A DNA stretch of 64,000 nt from Leptolyngbya sp. FACHB-60 (GCF_014695775.1 NZ_JACJOX010000058.1:1-64000), one strand, 5' to 3'; shown: positions 25,030 through 34,499, counted from the first letter of the stretch. Translations and numbers: made by a program. The notes: generated from the letters alone by a model not told the origin.

Positions 25030-26538
25030 ATGAAGCTGCGCCAACTGCTTGAGGACCTGCCCCCTGGGCTGATCGACGCCGGATTTACGCTACCGATGCA
25101 GGATAACGATCCTGATATCAAGGGACTGTGCACCAATTCCCACGCCTGCCAGCCCGGGGACGTGTTCATTGGCATGCCGGGCACGCGGGTGGATGGTGGC
25201 GAATTTTGGCCCAGCGCAATGGAATCTGGGGCAGCGGCGGCGCTGGTGTCTGCCCAAGCCTTGCAGACTCGCCCCGCTGAAGGTGATGCCTGCGTAGTAC
25301 CGATCACCGATATGTCGGTGGCCTGTGCCGAAGTGGCCGCACGCTTCTACAACTACCCGGCCCAACAGATGGGGCTAGTGGGGGTCACGGGCACCAACGG
25401 CAAGACGACAACGACCCACCTGATCGAGCACCTGCTGAATGCATCCGAGCAGCCTACAGCCCTGTTAGGAACACTCTATACCCGCTGGCCCGGGCACCAG
25501 CAAACCGCCCTCTATACCACCCCCTTCGCAGTAGAACTCCAGGCAGAATTGGCAAAAGCGCGAGATGCGGGCTGTCGATATGCGGTGTTAGAAGTCAGCT
25601 CCCACGCCCTGGCTCAAAAGCGGGTCTGGGGCTGCCCCTTTGAGGTGGCGGTCTTCACCAACCTGACCCAAGACCACCTCGACTACCACAGCGACATGGA
25701 TGACTACTTCCAGGCCAAGGCGCTGCTGTTTAGCGAGACTTATTTGGCAGGTCGCGCGGTGGTGAACATTGATACGCCCTACGGAGAGAGACTGGTTTCC
25801 CAGCTGCCCCCCGATCGCGTCTGGACCTATAGCACGCAGAATCCTGATGCCGACCTGTATACCGGAAATCTCACTTACCAGGCCAACGGCGTGACCGGAA
25901 CCCTGAAGACCCCAGCGGGCACGGTGCCCTTTAGCTCGCCGCTGGTGGGGCAGTTTAACTTAGAGAATTTGCTGGCGGCGGTGGGGACAGCCCTGCACCT
26001 GGGTGTGGCCCTCGACACGATCGCAGCGGCACTGCCGGGCTTTGGCGGCGTACCTGGGCGCATGGAGCAGGTCAAGATTTCTGAGGCCCAGGACATTAGC
26101 GTGATTGTGGACTACGCCCACACGCCGGACAGCTTAAAAAATTCCCTTCAGGCGGCGCGGCCCTTTGTACCAGGGCGACTGATCTGCGTGTTTGGCTGCG
26201 GGGGCGATCGCGATCGCACCAAGCGCCCTCAGATGGGCCGCATTGCCCACGAACTGGCCGATGTGGTGGTGGTCACCTCCGATAACCCCCGCACCGAAGA
26301 CCCTCAGCAGATTTTGCGAGATGTGGTGGCTGGCATTCCGGCCACCCTAGGGGAAGATCAGGTGGTGGGCGATCGCGCCACCGCCATTCAGTTGGCGATC
26401 AACCTTGCCCAGCCGGGGGATGGCATTTTAATTGCAGGCAAGGGGCACGAAGACTACCAGATTCTCGGCACCGAAAAAATTCACTTTGACGACCGTGAAC
26501 AGGCCCGCCATTTTCTTGAAAAACGGTATATGAGCTGA
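25030..26538 (+). CDS. murE: UDP-MurNAc-L-Ala-D-Glu:meso-DAP ligase
   Basis: 502 residues, the usual length. The Mur ligase ATP loop is GVTGTNGKTTTTHLIEHLL (about residue 117), TNLTQDHLDYHSDMDDY marks the central domain, and the C-terminal domain carries VIVDYAHTPDSL and the DNPRTEDP motif that specifies meso-diaminopimelate over lysine. It adds meso-DAP to the peptidoglycan precursor in the cytoplasm. It is probably transcribed with the thiol protein upstream. Confidence 0.95.
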   Translation: MKLRQLLEDLPPGLIDAGFTLPMQDNDPDIKGLCTNSHACQPGDVFIGMPGTRVDGGEFWPSAMESGAAAALVSAQALQTRPAEGDACVVPITDMSVACAEVAARFYNYPAQQMGLVGVTGTNGKTTTTHLIEHLLNASEQPTALLGTLYTRWPGHQQTALYTTPFAVELQAELAKARDAGCRYAVLEVSSHALAQKRVWGCPFEVAVFTNLTQDHLDYHSDMDDYFQAKALLFSETYLAGRAVVNIDTPYGERLVSQLPPDRVWTYSTQNPDADLYTGNLTYQANGVTGTLKTPAGTVPFSSPLVGQFNLENLLAAVGTALHLGVALDTIAAALPGFGGVPGRMEQVKISEAQDISVIVDYAHTPDSLKNSLQAARPFVPGRLICVFGCGGDRDRTKRPQMGRIAHELADVVVVTSDNPRTEDPQQILRDVVAGIPATLGEDQVVGDRATAIQLAINLAQPGDGILIAGKGHEDYQILGTEKIHFDDREQARHFLEKRYMS

Positions 26539-26681
26539 CATTTTTGCCCTAAATGGCGGCGTTATGTGAATACACGCAACATTCTCACCGCCATTTTCAG
26601 TGGTTAAAGATACCCTAATAGGTGTTAGTGCTGATCTGATTTTGGGTGGGCGCTAGCCTGGCCTTGGCCCGTTGGAGCACT

Positions 26682-28181
26682 ATGCAGTCTTACCAAGAAC
26701 AAGAGGTGTCGCTGCACCGGCTTCTGCAGCTGACTGCGGCAGCCCCAGACTATGTCCAGGTAAAGCCGAAAGGGTTTAAGGCGATTCTCCAGTCAATGGT
26801 AGAGTTCCTCGAAGCCCACGACATTCAGGCCCACCTGCTGGTCAAGCTGCCGGTGGGCGACCCCTGGAATGAGGATGTGCTGCGCTATGGCCAGGGGCTG
26901 GCACTGCCCCATCGAGTGCTGCGGTTTGCGCGTCCTGATGCCGAGGCGCTTGGCCTGGGCAATGATGTGGTGGTGCCCTTGCCCGATAGCCACACCTGGC
27001 GCGGCGACTACTTTGTGGTGGTGCAATCGGAGTCCTTTGCAGCCATGCTGCTCGCCCACCGGTTGCAGCCGCTGTCGGCTACTCCCACGGGCGAGCGTCA
27101 GCGGCTGACCGAGGGCCAACGCGACCCTGAGGATGACGATGAGGCTTCGCCGCCCCTAGAAGAAGCGACGGCGCGATCGTCATATCTATCGGTGTGCTGC
27201 TCCGTTAACCCCGACCTGGTGGCGACGGTGGTAAGCGCCATTCGCCGCCAGATTGACCAAGGCCTAGGCACTGCCAATGCCGGGCTTGATCTCGCCACCC
27301 TGACCCAGCAGTGGCCCCAGTTGAGGCCTACTCAATCACTCACCCCGGCCTACCTCAGCCTGGTCGATCGCTGGCTCAACTGGCAGCTCACGCGCCAGGA
27401 GCACCTGCGCCAGTCGGCCTCGACCTACCGCCGACAGGCGTTAAGTATGTCGAGCTTGTCATCCCAAAACGAGGTGTTGATCAACACCTTGCGCCTCAAG
27501 GATGACTTTCTCAATACGGTGGGTCAGGAACTGCGCACTCCCCTCACCACCATCAAAACTGCCCTGACCCTGCTCGACTCGCCCCACCTTAAGCCCCCCC
27601 AGCGGCAGCGGTATATGGAGATGATCAGCCATGAGTGCGATCGCCAGAGTGCGCTGATTAGCGGCGTACTCAACCTGCTGCAGATGGAGACCAGTGTCAG
27701 CCAGACTCAGCTCGCTCCGCTGAACCTGTCAGAAACGGTGCCCCCGGTAGTCAGCACCTATCAGCCCCTGGCCGCAGAAAAGGGCATTATGCTGGCTTAC
27801 ACCATCCCTCGCCAGGTGCCCCCGGTGTTGTGCCCCGACAGCTGGCTGCGGCAGGTGATGATTCACCTGCTAAACAACAGCCTGAAATACACCCTCAGCG
27901 GTGGCCAGGTCTGGGTAACGGCGTCTAGCACCGCAGACTACGCCGAAATCGAAGTGCGCGATACCGGTACCGGCATTTCAGCCAGCGATTTGCCCCACAT
28001 TTTTGAGCAATTCTATCGAGGTCGAAACTTGCCGCCCGCCGAAACCGAGGGGGCTGGTCTGGGGCTATCGATTGTGCGGCAGCTGCTGTTGTACTGTGGC
28101 GGCACTGTAGTAGCCCGCAGCCAACCCGGCGAAGGAACGACGCTGGTGGTGCGGTTGCCCATTCACCACCGGCGACCCTGA
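26682..28181 (+). CDS. Histidine-kinase-like protein lacking the phospho-acceptor His
   Basis: 499 residues from ATG 26682 (the frame opens at GTG 26646). The N-terminal part (about 1-140) resembles the DICT sensory domain, ending in DYFVVVQSESFAAMLLAH. In the HisKA position the motif reads LNTVGQELRTPLTTIK: Gln282 (CAG 27525-27527) replaces the expected His. The ATPase domain looks complete, with N-box LLNNSLKYT, G1 DTGTGIS and G2 GAGLGLSIVRQ. It may bind ATP yet not autophosphorylate in the usual way. I recall the same VGQELRTPL motif in other cyanobacterial proteins, so this appears to be a family trait and not a chance mutation. Confidence 0.75.
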   Translation: MQSYQEQEVSLHRLLQLTAAAPDYVQVKPKGFKAILQSMVEFLEAHDIQAHLLVKLPVGDPWNEDVLRYGQGLALPHRVLRFARPDAEALGLGNDVVVPLPDSHTWRGDYFVVVQSESFAAMLLAHRLQPLSATPTGERQRLTEGQRDPEDDDEASPPLEEATARSSYLSVCCSVNPDLVATVVSAIRRQIDQGLGTANAGLDLATLTQQWPQLRPTQSLTPAYLSLVDRWLNWQLTRQEHLRQSASTYRRQALSMSSLSSQNEVLINTLRLKDDFLNTVGQELRTPLTTIKTALTLLDSPHLKPPQRQRYMEMISHECDRQSALISGVLNLLQMETSVSQTQLAPLNLSETVPPVVSTYQPLAAEKGIMLAYTIPRQVPPVLCPDSWLRQVMIHLLNNSLKYTLSGGQVWVTASSTADYAEIEVRDTGTGISASDLPHIFEQFYRGRNLPPAETEGAGLGLSIVRQLLLYCGGTVVARSQPGEGTTLVVRLPIHHRRP

Positions 28182-28217
28182 CCGTTAGAATGTGTGCTTT
28201 AATCGGCGATTTGTTCT

Positions 28218-29138
28218 TTGACCTCACCTAAATCTGCGCCGGTTGCCCCCGGCGATCGCCCCGATGCTAGCCGGGGAGCGATTTATGCGCTGCTGGCCTA
28301 CAGCACCTGGGGGCTGCTGCCCATCTATTGGAAGCTGTTAGGCGTTGCCTCTGCCGTGGAGGTGCTCAGCCACCGCATGATTTGGTCGGCGGTATTTTTA
28401 GTCGGCATTTTGCTGGTGCAGCGGCGGTTAGGAGATTTGCAAACGCTACTGCGATCGCCCCGCAAAGTGCTGGTGCTGCTGCTAACTGCCAGTCTGCTGA
28501 CCTTTAACTGGGGGCTGTATATCTACGGGGTGAATAGCGATCGCGTCGTCGAAGCTAGTCTGGGTTACTACATCAACCCGCTGGTGACCGTGCTGCTGGG
28601 GTTTATCTTTCTCAAAGAGCGCCTATACCGAGGGCAGCAGGTGGCCGTAGCGCTGGCGGTGGTGGGGGTAGGCTACTTCATCTGGCAGCTGGGCACCGTG
28701 CCGTGGATTGCGCTGGCGCTAGCCATTTCCTTCGCGTTTTACGGCCTGCTGCGCAAGGTGGTGGCCGTGGCCCCGCTGGTGGGCCTGGCGGTTGAAACTC
28801 TGCTGATTACCCCCCTGGTGCTGGTGGTGGTGAGCTGGCTCGCGGCCAGCGGCCAGGGGCACTTTGGGGAAAGCCTGCCGCTCACCCTGCTGTTTATCGG
28901 GGCTGGGGTGGCGACTTCGATGCCACTGCTGTGGTTTAACAAAGCGGCCAAACGGCTGACCTTAGCAACCCTTGGCTTCTTTCAGTATCTCGCCCCATCG
29001 CTGTCGCTGCTGCTGGGGGTGTTTGTGTATGGCGAACCGTTCACCCCAGTTCATGCGGTGACCTTTAGCTGCATTTGGGCAGCGCTGCTGCTGTACTCGG
29101 TTACCGCGCTGCGGGCTAGGGGCAGGGAACTGCGCTGA
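28218..29138 (+). CDS. rarD: RarD-type EamA transporter
   Basis: 306 residues with ten predicted membrane helices, an EamA/DMT permease. RarD features include YALLAYSTWGLLPIYWKLL at the N-terminus, EVLSHRMIWS, TFNWGLYIYGVNSDRVVEAS and YYINPLVTVLLGF. RarD was named for chloramphenicol sensitivity in Pseudomonas; the natural substrate is unknown. The start is TTG 28218. Its end overlaps the convergent SH3 gene by 23 bp. Confidence 0.87.
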   Translation: MTSPKSAPVAPGDRPDASRGAIYALLAYSTWGLLPIYWKLLGVASAVEVLSHRMIWSAVFLVGILLVQRRLGDLQTLLRSPRKVLVLLLTASLLTFNWGLYIYGVNSDRVVEASLGYYINPLVTVLLGFIFLKERLYRGQQVAVALAVVGVGYFIWQLGTVPWIALALAISFAFYGLLRKVVAVAPLVGLAVETLLITPLVLVVVSWLAASGQGHFGESLPLTLLFIGAGVATSMPLLWFNKAAKRLTLATLGFFQYLAPSLSLLLGVFVYGEPFTPVHAVTFSCIWAALLLYSVTALRARGRELR

Positions 29139-29736
29139 TGTCTATAACTTGTCCGTAGGAGCTGGTTTCGGTCACCCAGCCAGTGCTGCCATCAAAGATG
29201 GTGACCTCTAGCCAAGCGCGGCCATCGCCGGAGTTCTGCCGCCAGGGTGGATTGCGAGAGGCGTAAATGGTATCTCCGGCGTTGTAGTCAGCAATAATAT
29301 TGGCGTTTGTGGCAGGTGTGGCCCTTACCGAAAGCCGCACATTGGCCCGAAAACAGGCCCGTGCCGTCGATGGTGGCCTGTCGCTGCAAGGCGATAAAAC
29401 CGAGGCGCTGATCCAGCCCATAGGCTGTACAGACGACAAACCGTTGAAGTTATTCCCTAAAAAGATTTGAGCCCGGCCTTCGGTGACAACCCCAGTTAAA
29501 AGTACCTGAGTACCGGCTGGCAGGGTACCCAGGCGGTTGGCGATGGGCCCCAGCCTGGTGTTGTCAAAAACCTCGACGGTTTGGTTGAGCCGTCGGCACT
29601 GGCGAATGAGGCCCTGGTTTTCTTGCAGGCCTTGAACGACGATTCTAGACCCCTGGGCTAGGGCTGTTGGGGTGAAACCATAGGCGATCGCCGCCGTTGT
29701 CGCCAGCCCAATCGCCAGCGGTCTCAAGGGGTTCAT
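29116..29736 (-). CDS. Secreted SH3-domain protein
   Basis: About 206 residues from ATG 29736; MNPLRPLAIGLATTAAIAYG is a signal peptide with a cleavage site after TALA. Two bacterial SH3-like units follow (about 30-110 and 120-200), each with a GTQVLLTG or GDTIYAS type strand and a CxxxN start: CRRLNQTVEVF and CFRANVRLSVRAT. Such proteins probably bind cell-wall peptides or other partners outside the membrane. The C-terminus ends in VPCP. It converges on rarD with overlapping ends. Confidence 0.8.
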   Translation of the reverse strand: MNPLRPLAIGLATTAAIAYGFTPTALAQGSRIVVQGLQENQGLIRQCRRLNQTVEVFDNTRLGPIANRLGTLPAGTQVLLTGVVTEGRAQIFLGNNFNGLSSVQPMGWISASVLSPCSDRPPSTARACFRANVRLSVRATPATNANIIADYNAGDTIYASRNPPWRQNSGDGRAWLEVTIFDGSTGWVTETSSYGQVIDISAVPCP

Positions 29737-29842
29737 GCTTACTGCCATACCATCTCCTCACTATAGGTTTTGCCAGTCAAGAGTATTCCGACTAAAAAAA
29801 CATCCTGATTGGCCTGCTTGGCTAGGACGTAATCGGGCTGCC

Positions 29843-30736
29843 CTACCGCCAGTTTTCGCGGCGCAGCAGGGGGTTCATCAACTCATTCAGCCCCTCACCT
29901 ACTAGGGAAAGCCCCGTCACCATCAGGGTTAGGGCCAACCCAGGAAACAATGCCGTCCACCAGATGCCTGTGGGCAACGCATCGAGGGCCTGGCGAATGT
30001 CGGCTCCCCACTCGGGCACCTGCTCGGGCAGGCCCAATCCCAAGAACCCTAGCCCTCCCAGCACCAAAATGGCGTCGGCGGCATTGAGGGTAAACAACAC
30101 CGGCACGCTTTGAATCACGTTGAGAAACAGGTAGCGGGTGAGCACTGTCCAGGTCGAGGCCCCCATCGCCTGGGCGGCTTCGATAAACAGCTCGGTCTTG
30201 ACGCTGACAGTGTGGTTGCGCACCACCCGGTAATACTGAGGAATATAGGCAATGCTGAGGGCGATCGCCGCGTTCACCACCCCCCGACCCACTACAAAGG
30301 CCAGGGTGACCGAGAGCAGCAACCCCGGCAGAGTGTAGATCGTATCCATAAAGAACAGCAGAGCGCGATCGAGCCAGCCGCCCAGGTAGCCGCTGACCAT
30401 GCCCAGGGGTACCCCAATCGCTACGCTGAGCAGCGTGGCCAGCAGCACCACCTGCCAGGCGGCGCGGGTGCCAAACAGCGTGCGCGAAAACACGTCATAG
30501 CCCTGCCGCGTGGTGCCAAACCAGTGGGTGCCGCCGGGGGGCTCATGGATCGGGTTTTGTAGGGCAGTGGTGGGGTCAAGCACCCAGCCCCAGCTCTGCA
30601 TCAGCGGCGCTAGCAGGGCAATCAGAATAAATGCCAGGGTGATAGCCAAGCCTACCCCCATCAGCACCATCGACACGTTGGCCGCTGGTTTGGCGGCTGG
30701 GTTGCGCAGCAGGGGCAATCGCGGAGTGGTAGCCAT
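29843..30736 (-). CDS. Dipeptide/oligopeptide ABC transporter permease (DppC-like), orphan
   Basis: 297 residues with six membrane helices. The N-terminus has the OppC/DppC signature HWFGTTRQGYDVFSRTLFG near residue 70, and the inner-membrane EAA loop is EAAQAMGASTWTVLTRYLF near residue 187. The C-terminus reads GEGLNELMNPLLRR. It should pair with a DppB-type permease, two ATPases and a binding protein, none of which is in this window; orphan dppC-like genes are common in cyanobacteria. Confidence 0.87.
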   Translation of the reverse strand: MATTPRLPLLRNPAAKPAANVSMVLMGVGLAITLAFILIALLAPLMQSWGWVLDPTTALQNPIHEPPGGTHWFGTTRQGYDVFSRTLFGTRAAWQVVLLATLLSVAIGVPLGMVSGYLGGWLDRALLFFMDTIYTLPGLLLSVTLAFVVGRGVVNAAIALSIAYIPQYYRVVRNHTVSVKTELFIEAAQAMGASTWTVLTRYLFLNVIQSVPVLFTLNAADAILVLGGLGFLGLGLPEQVPEWGADIRQALDALPTGIWWTALFPGLALTLMVTGLSLVGEGLNELMNPLLRRENWR

Positions 30737-30943
30737 AGCAGCGCACCGAGCAGTAGTGAATAGGCTCTTATTATGCCAGAGCGAGGGCTATAGACCGGAG
30801 GTGGGGACGATCGCCCAGTCTACCCACTGGCCTTGTCATAATGAACTTAGTCAGACTTCGACCGATCGCTGGGTCAAATTCTGCTCAGCCTGGCAAGACC
30901 TGTTCTCCCTGTGGCTTGGCCCTACCTACTCTTTGGAGATCCC

Positions 30944-31555
30944 ATGACTGTCACTGATAGCGTCACTGCCTTACCTACGTCCCAGGTTCTAGAGGTCGCC
31001 GCCTCTGGCGCGAAACCTAACGCTCAACAGGTGACGGCTGCCCTGCTAGACGCCGAACGGCAAACCAAGGCAGAGCGGCGGCAGTTTTCCCCCGAGGCGC
31101 TGTTGGGTACCTGGCGGCTGCGGTTTACGGCTCCCAAAAAGCCCACCTACAAAGCAGGAAAACCACAGGGAAGTGGGTTTTATGTGCCGGGACTGGCGAT
31201 CGCTACCATTCGCTTTAACCGAGACGACAATGACCAGCTAACTATTCAAAACCAGCTTCAGGTAGGGCCGGCCAAACTGCGGTTTACGGGGCCAGCCAAG
31301 TTCTTGCCCAAAAAAAACCTGCTGGCCTTTGATTTCGTTCGCCTTCAGGTGCTGGTGGGTGGTTTGACGCTGATTAATCTACCTTTGCGCAGCAAAGCCG
31401 CTAAGGCAGGCGATTTTGCGGCTACTTCGGTCGCCAAGCTGCCGTTTTTCTCCTTCTTTGTGGCTGAGGAAGGCTATGTTGCCGCTCGGGGGCGCAGCGG
31501 TGGGCTGGCTCTATGGGTCAAAAGAGAGGGGGATCAAAAAATAGGGGCAGGTTAA
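30944..31555 (+). CDS. PAP/fibrillin-like lipid-associated protein
   Basis: 203 residues from ATG 30944, chosen because GGAG precedes it and upstream codons are not protein-like. LLGTWRLRFTAPKK near residue 48, then a run of alternating beta strands and FFVAEEGYVAARGRSGGLALWVK at the end match the pattern of plastid lipid-associated (fibrillin) proteins. In cyanobacteria and plastids these bind lipids or quinones near thylakoids. The match is by pattern only. No operon partner. Confidence 0.6.
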   Translation: MTVTDSVTALPTSQVLEVAASGAKPNAQQVTAALLDAERQTKAERRQFSPEALLGTWRLRFTAPKKPTYKAGKPQGSGFYVPGLAIATIRFNRDDNDQLTIQNQLQVGPAKLRFTGPAKFLPKKNLLAFDFVRLQVLVGGLTLINLPLRSKAAKAGDFAATSVAKLPFFSFFVAEEGYVAARGRSGGLALWVKREGDQKIGAG

Positions 31556-31623
31556 CCCCGCCCCCAAGGGACATGTCTTGAGATCAGCAAAGGCCATCGG
31601 TGGGGATGCCTCTGCAAAGCCGC

Positions 31624-32013
31624 TCAGGCTAAAGTTTCGGGACAGTAGCCCAGGCCCATCACAAACTGACGGCGGAAGGCTTCGATCTCTTCGCGATCGG
31701 GCTTGCCGTGGGAGACGATTGCCACCTGGTAGCGACGCATGACATCAATGGGCGACTGCCCAGTTTCTAGGCCCCACAGAGCCATGCGGACTCGAATGCC
31801 GGGGTCGTAGGCTACACCCAGTTCATTCATGTAAGCGCGATAATCTTCAGCGTCGGGAACGCCAATGTTGTCGTTCATTTTGACGCGGATGACCCATCCA
31901 TCGATCTGATGGATCACCGTCATAAACTCCAGAGGCAATCTCGGGGTGCCCAGCAGGTGTTCGACTACACGGAGGGTCAAACTGGCATTGGCGAGATAGT
32001 AGGTGTATTCCAT
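31624..32013 (-). CDS. Conserved cyanobacterial hypothetical protein
   Basis: 129 residues, soluble, without cysteine clusters or membrane helices. Not recognised as a named domain. It has an ordered alpha/beta look: YYLANASLTLRVVEHLLG, IHQIDGWVIRVKMND, and a C-terminal helix VMRRYQVAIVSHGKPDREEI. Codon use resembles its neighbours and the start codon is a plain ATG. It converges on the fibrillin-like gene and is divergent from queA. Confidence 0.6.
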   Translation of the reverse strand: MEYTYYLANASLTLRVVEHLLGTPRLPLEFMTVIHQIDGWVIRVKMNDNIGVPDAEDYRAYMNELGVAYDPGIRVRMALWGLETGQSPIDVMRRYQVAIVSHGKPDREEIEAFRRQFVMGLGYCPETLA

Positions 32014-32132
32014 CGTTGACCTTTAGGCAGGTGCTAGAGTTCTTATGTCCTTATTGTCTGGGATTAGCTCTCAGGTTGTTAGGGTTAAGTCCCCCTACTC
32101 GACCTGGGTGTATCCACCCAACCTGCTAGGCG

Positions 32133-33281
32133 ATGTGCGATAGTTCAAAACTTGTTCCAGAGACGGATCCAAGGACTCAGAGCCCTTCTGCTGAGTATTC
32201 CTTGGCGGCCTACCAATATTCTCTTCCGCTAGAAAAAATTGCCCAAACCCCTGTTACACCAAGGGATTCGTCTCGTTTGCTGGTGGTTGACGGGCTCGCT
32301 TCCCACTGTCACCACCACTTCCGCGACCTACCTACGCTGCTGCAACCGGGGGACTTACTTGTCCTCAACGACACCCGGGTAATCCCAGCCCGGCTACCTG
32401 GGTATAAACCCAGTGGTGCCCAGGTGGAGGTGTTTTTGCTGGAGGATCAGGGTGACGATCAGTGGCTGGCCCTAGTGCGCCCGGGTCGCCGCCTCAAACC
32501 AGGGGCTACGGTGCATTTTGGCCCCAACCCCAACCAGCCCGACCTGGTGGCTCAGGTGCTCGCTACCGACCCTGAGACCAACGGTCGCCTGCTGAAGTTC
32601 GAGCCCCAGGGAAATGAGTCCCTATTGGCCCTATTTGAGCGGCTGGGGGAAGTTCCCCTACCGCCCTACATCACCGACAGCGTAGCTTCCCCCGACCAGT
32701 ATCAGACGGTCTATGCTGAGGCTCCGGGGGCGGTGGCGGCTCCGACGGCAGGGCTGCACTTCACACCAGAGTTGTTTGAGCGGCTGGAGGAAAGGGGAGT
32801 GGGGCGATCGCACATTACCCTCCATGTTGGCGTGGGCACCTTTCGCCCGGTGGAGGCCGACAACATTCTCGACCACAAAATGCACGGCGAATGGATCGAT
32901 GTCTCGCCAGAAACCGTAGCGCAGATCAACGCTACCAAAGCCCGAGGCGGGCGAGTGATTGCCGTGGGTACAACGGTGGTGCGTGCCCTAGAAGGGGCGG
33001 CCCAAGGCGGCGAGCTACAACCCTACCAGGGCAAAGTAAACCTGTTTATTTACCCCGGTTACCAGTACCGGGCGATCGATGGGCTGATTACCAACTTTCA
33101 CCTGCCGGGCTCTAGTCTGCTGATGCTGGTCAGCGCGTTGATTGGCCGAGAGCGATTGCTGGGGCTGTATGAAACCGCTATTCAACACGACTATCGCTTC
33201 TATTCCTTTGGCGATGCCATGTTGATTTTGCCTGAGGCGACCCAACCCAGCGAGGTCAGTTCCCCGGAATATATGGAATGA
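32133..33281 (+). CDS. queA: S-adenosylmethionine:tRNA ribosyltransferase-isomerase
   Basis: 382 residues. Catalyses transfer and isomerisation of the ribose of SAM onto 7-aminomethyl-7-deazaguanine tRNA to make epoxyqueuosine. Motifs: YSLPLEKIAQTPVTPRDSSR, PGDLLVLNDTRVIPARL, VAAPTAGLHFTPELFERL, HVGVGTFRPVEADNI and TNFHLPGSSLLMLVSAL. The first 26 or so codons before YSLAAYQYSLP are longer than usual; a later start could be used but no other ATG is near. Confidence 0.93.
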   Translation: MCDSSKLVPETDPRTQSPSAEYSLAAYQYSLPLEKIAQTPVTPRDSSRLLVVDGLASHCHHHFRDLPTLLQPGDLLVLNDTRVIPARLPGYKPSGAQVEVFLLEDQGDDQWLALVRPGRRLKPGATVHFGPNPNQPDLVAQVLATDPETNGRLLKFEPQGNESLLALFERLGEVPLPPYITDSVASPDQYQTVYAEAPGAVAAPTAGLHFTPELFERLEERGVGRSHITLHVGVGTFRPVEADNILDHKMHGEWIDVSPETVAQINATKARGGRVIAVGTTVVRALEGAAQGGELQPYQGKVNLFIYPGYQYRAIDGLITNFHLPGSSLLMLVSALIGRERLLGLYETAIQHDYRFYSFGDAMLILPEATQPSEVSSPEYME

Positions 33282-33404
33282 TCGTTACGGCCGTTAAGCC
33301 GCCCCATGGGGGGTTCGAAAGCATCCGCCCTAGTAAGGTTTGAAGCCGAGCCTGTAGCGGGACAATGCCGCTCCTCAGAAGAAACCCATCCAGGATGGAT
33401 GGCT

Positions 33405-34499
33405 TCAGTCGTGGATGGAGCCATCGGGCATGATTGCCCCGGTGAGGATGGTGCCGGTGAGCTTAACCATGGCGCGGCCGCCGACGGCCACCTTTGCGCC
33501 GCTGAGGTCGGCCCCGCTGAGGTCGGCCCCGCTGAAATCTGCGCCGATGAGATCAGCCTCGCGCAGGTTGGCGTGGCTGAGGTCGGCCTGGAGCAGGTTG
33601 GCGCGAAACAGCTTGGCCTTGCTGAGGTTGGCGCGGTTGAGATTGACCTTATGCAAAAAGGCATCGCTGAGGTCGGCCCCACTGAGGTTGACCTCGCTGA
33701 GGTTGCGGCCTGCAAAGTCTTTTTCGCGCAGATTGGCCCCGCTCATGTCAGTGCCACTGAGGTCGGGGCTTTGGCGTGATCGCGCGGCTCCGCTGCGGGT
33801 GTGGGCGTTGTAGCTGTTGTAGGAGTCGTTAGCCGGTTTGGAGCTAGCCTGGCTGCTGGGGGGGGAGCTAGATGCTTTGCTGCTGGCAGAGTTGGCCTGG
33901 CTTTGAGTGCCTGAGCTACCCTTGCTACTGGCACTATCGCTCCCTACCCCCGCTGCTGCATCGCGCCGCTGACGATAGGTTTGCGACTGGCCGGTGCTAG
34001 AGCTTGAAGAGGGGCCGCTGCTGGATGCGCTAGAGCCTGAGGATGGATTGCCGTCGCTTTGGCTGGCCCCATAGTAGCTGCCGCCGTAGGTGCTGCGCTG
34101 GTAGCGGTAGTAACGATTGTGGGAACTCGATCGCTCCTCTTCACGGTCGTCATCTTGAGACTTGGCGCTACCGTAGCCGTTGCCGTAGGCAGAGCGATAG
34201 TCGCTGGAGCCATAGTTGCTGGCCGTCGAGGGTCGATAACTGCTGCTGGCGGTGCCGTAGCGACTGCTGGTGGAACTGGCGCTGCTGCGGCCATTGCGGC
34301 TGTGCGATCGCAACAAATCTCGAGCGTGGTTCAGTGCTTTGATTTTGTCTTGGGCCTTTTGATACAGTCGCTCGTTGTCTTGAGGAATGCGATCGGGGTG
34401 CCAGACGAACACTAGATCTTTATACGCCTGGTTGACTTCCTCAATAGAGGCACCGGGCTCTAACTCCAAAATTCTATAGGCGTTGTCCAGCTCTCGCAT
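33405..34499 (-). CDS. J-domain protein with Ser-rich linker and pentapeptide repeats
   Basis: 364 residues in three parts. Residues 1-68 form a DnaJ domain with HPD at 34-36, the Hsp70-stimulating motif. Residues about 70-245 are a Ser/Tyr/Gly/Ala-rich low-complexity linker. Residues about 250-355 are pentapeptide repeats of the A-[D/N]-L-x-x type (SGADLS, RANLLQADLSHANLREADL), which form a right-handed quadrilateral beta helix. Similar DnaJ-pentapeptide fusions occur in cyanobacteria. It probably brings DnaK to a target bound by the helix, but no target is known. Confidence 0.85.
   Translation of the reverse strand: MRELDNAYRILELEPGASIEEVNQAYKDLVFVWHPDRIPQDNERLYQKAQDKIKALNHARDLLRSHSRNGRSSASSTSSRYGTASSSYRPSTASNYGSSDYRSAYGNGYGSAKSQDDDREEERSSSHNRYYRYQRSTYGGSYYGASQSDGNPSSGSSASSSGPSSSSSTGQSQTYRQRRDAAAGVGSDSASSKGSSGTQSQANSASSKASSSPPSSQASSKPANDSYNSYNAHTRSGAARSRQSPDLSGTDMSGANLREKDFAGRNLSEVNLSGADLSDAFLHKVNLNRANLSKAKLFRANLLQADLSHANLREADLIGADFSGADLSGADLSGAKVAVGGRAMVKLTGTILTGAIMPDGSIHD

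Noticed and set aside
33311..33340. tRNA-like GGGGGTTCGAAA stretch
   Set aside because: No matching T-stem, anticodon arm or acceptor stem could be folded around it.
33306..33779. Long plus-strand ORF rich in EVG repeats
   Set aside because: It is the antisense of the pentapeptide-repeat region; the repeat comes from the real gene on the minus strand.
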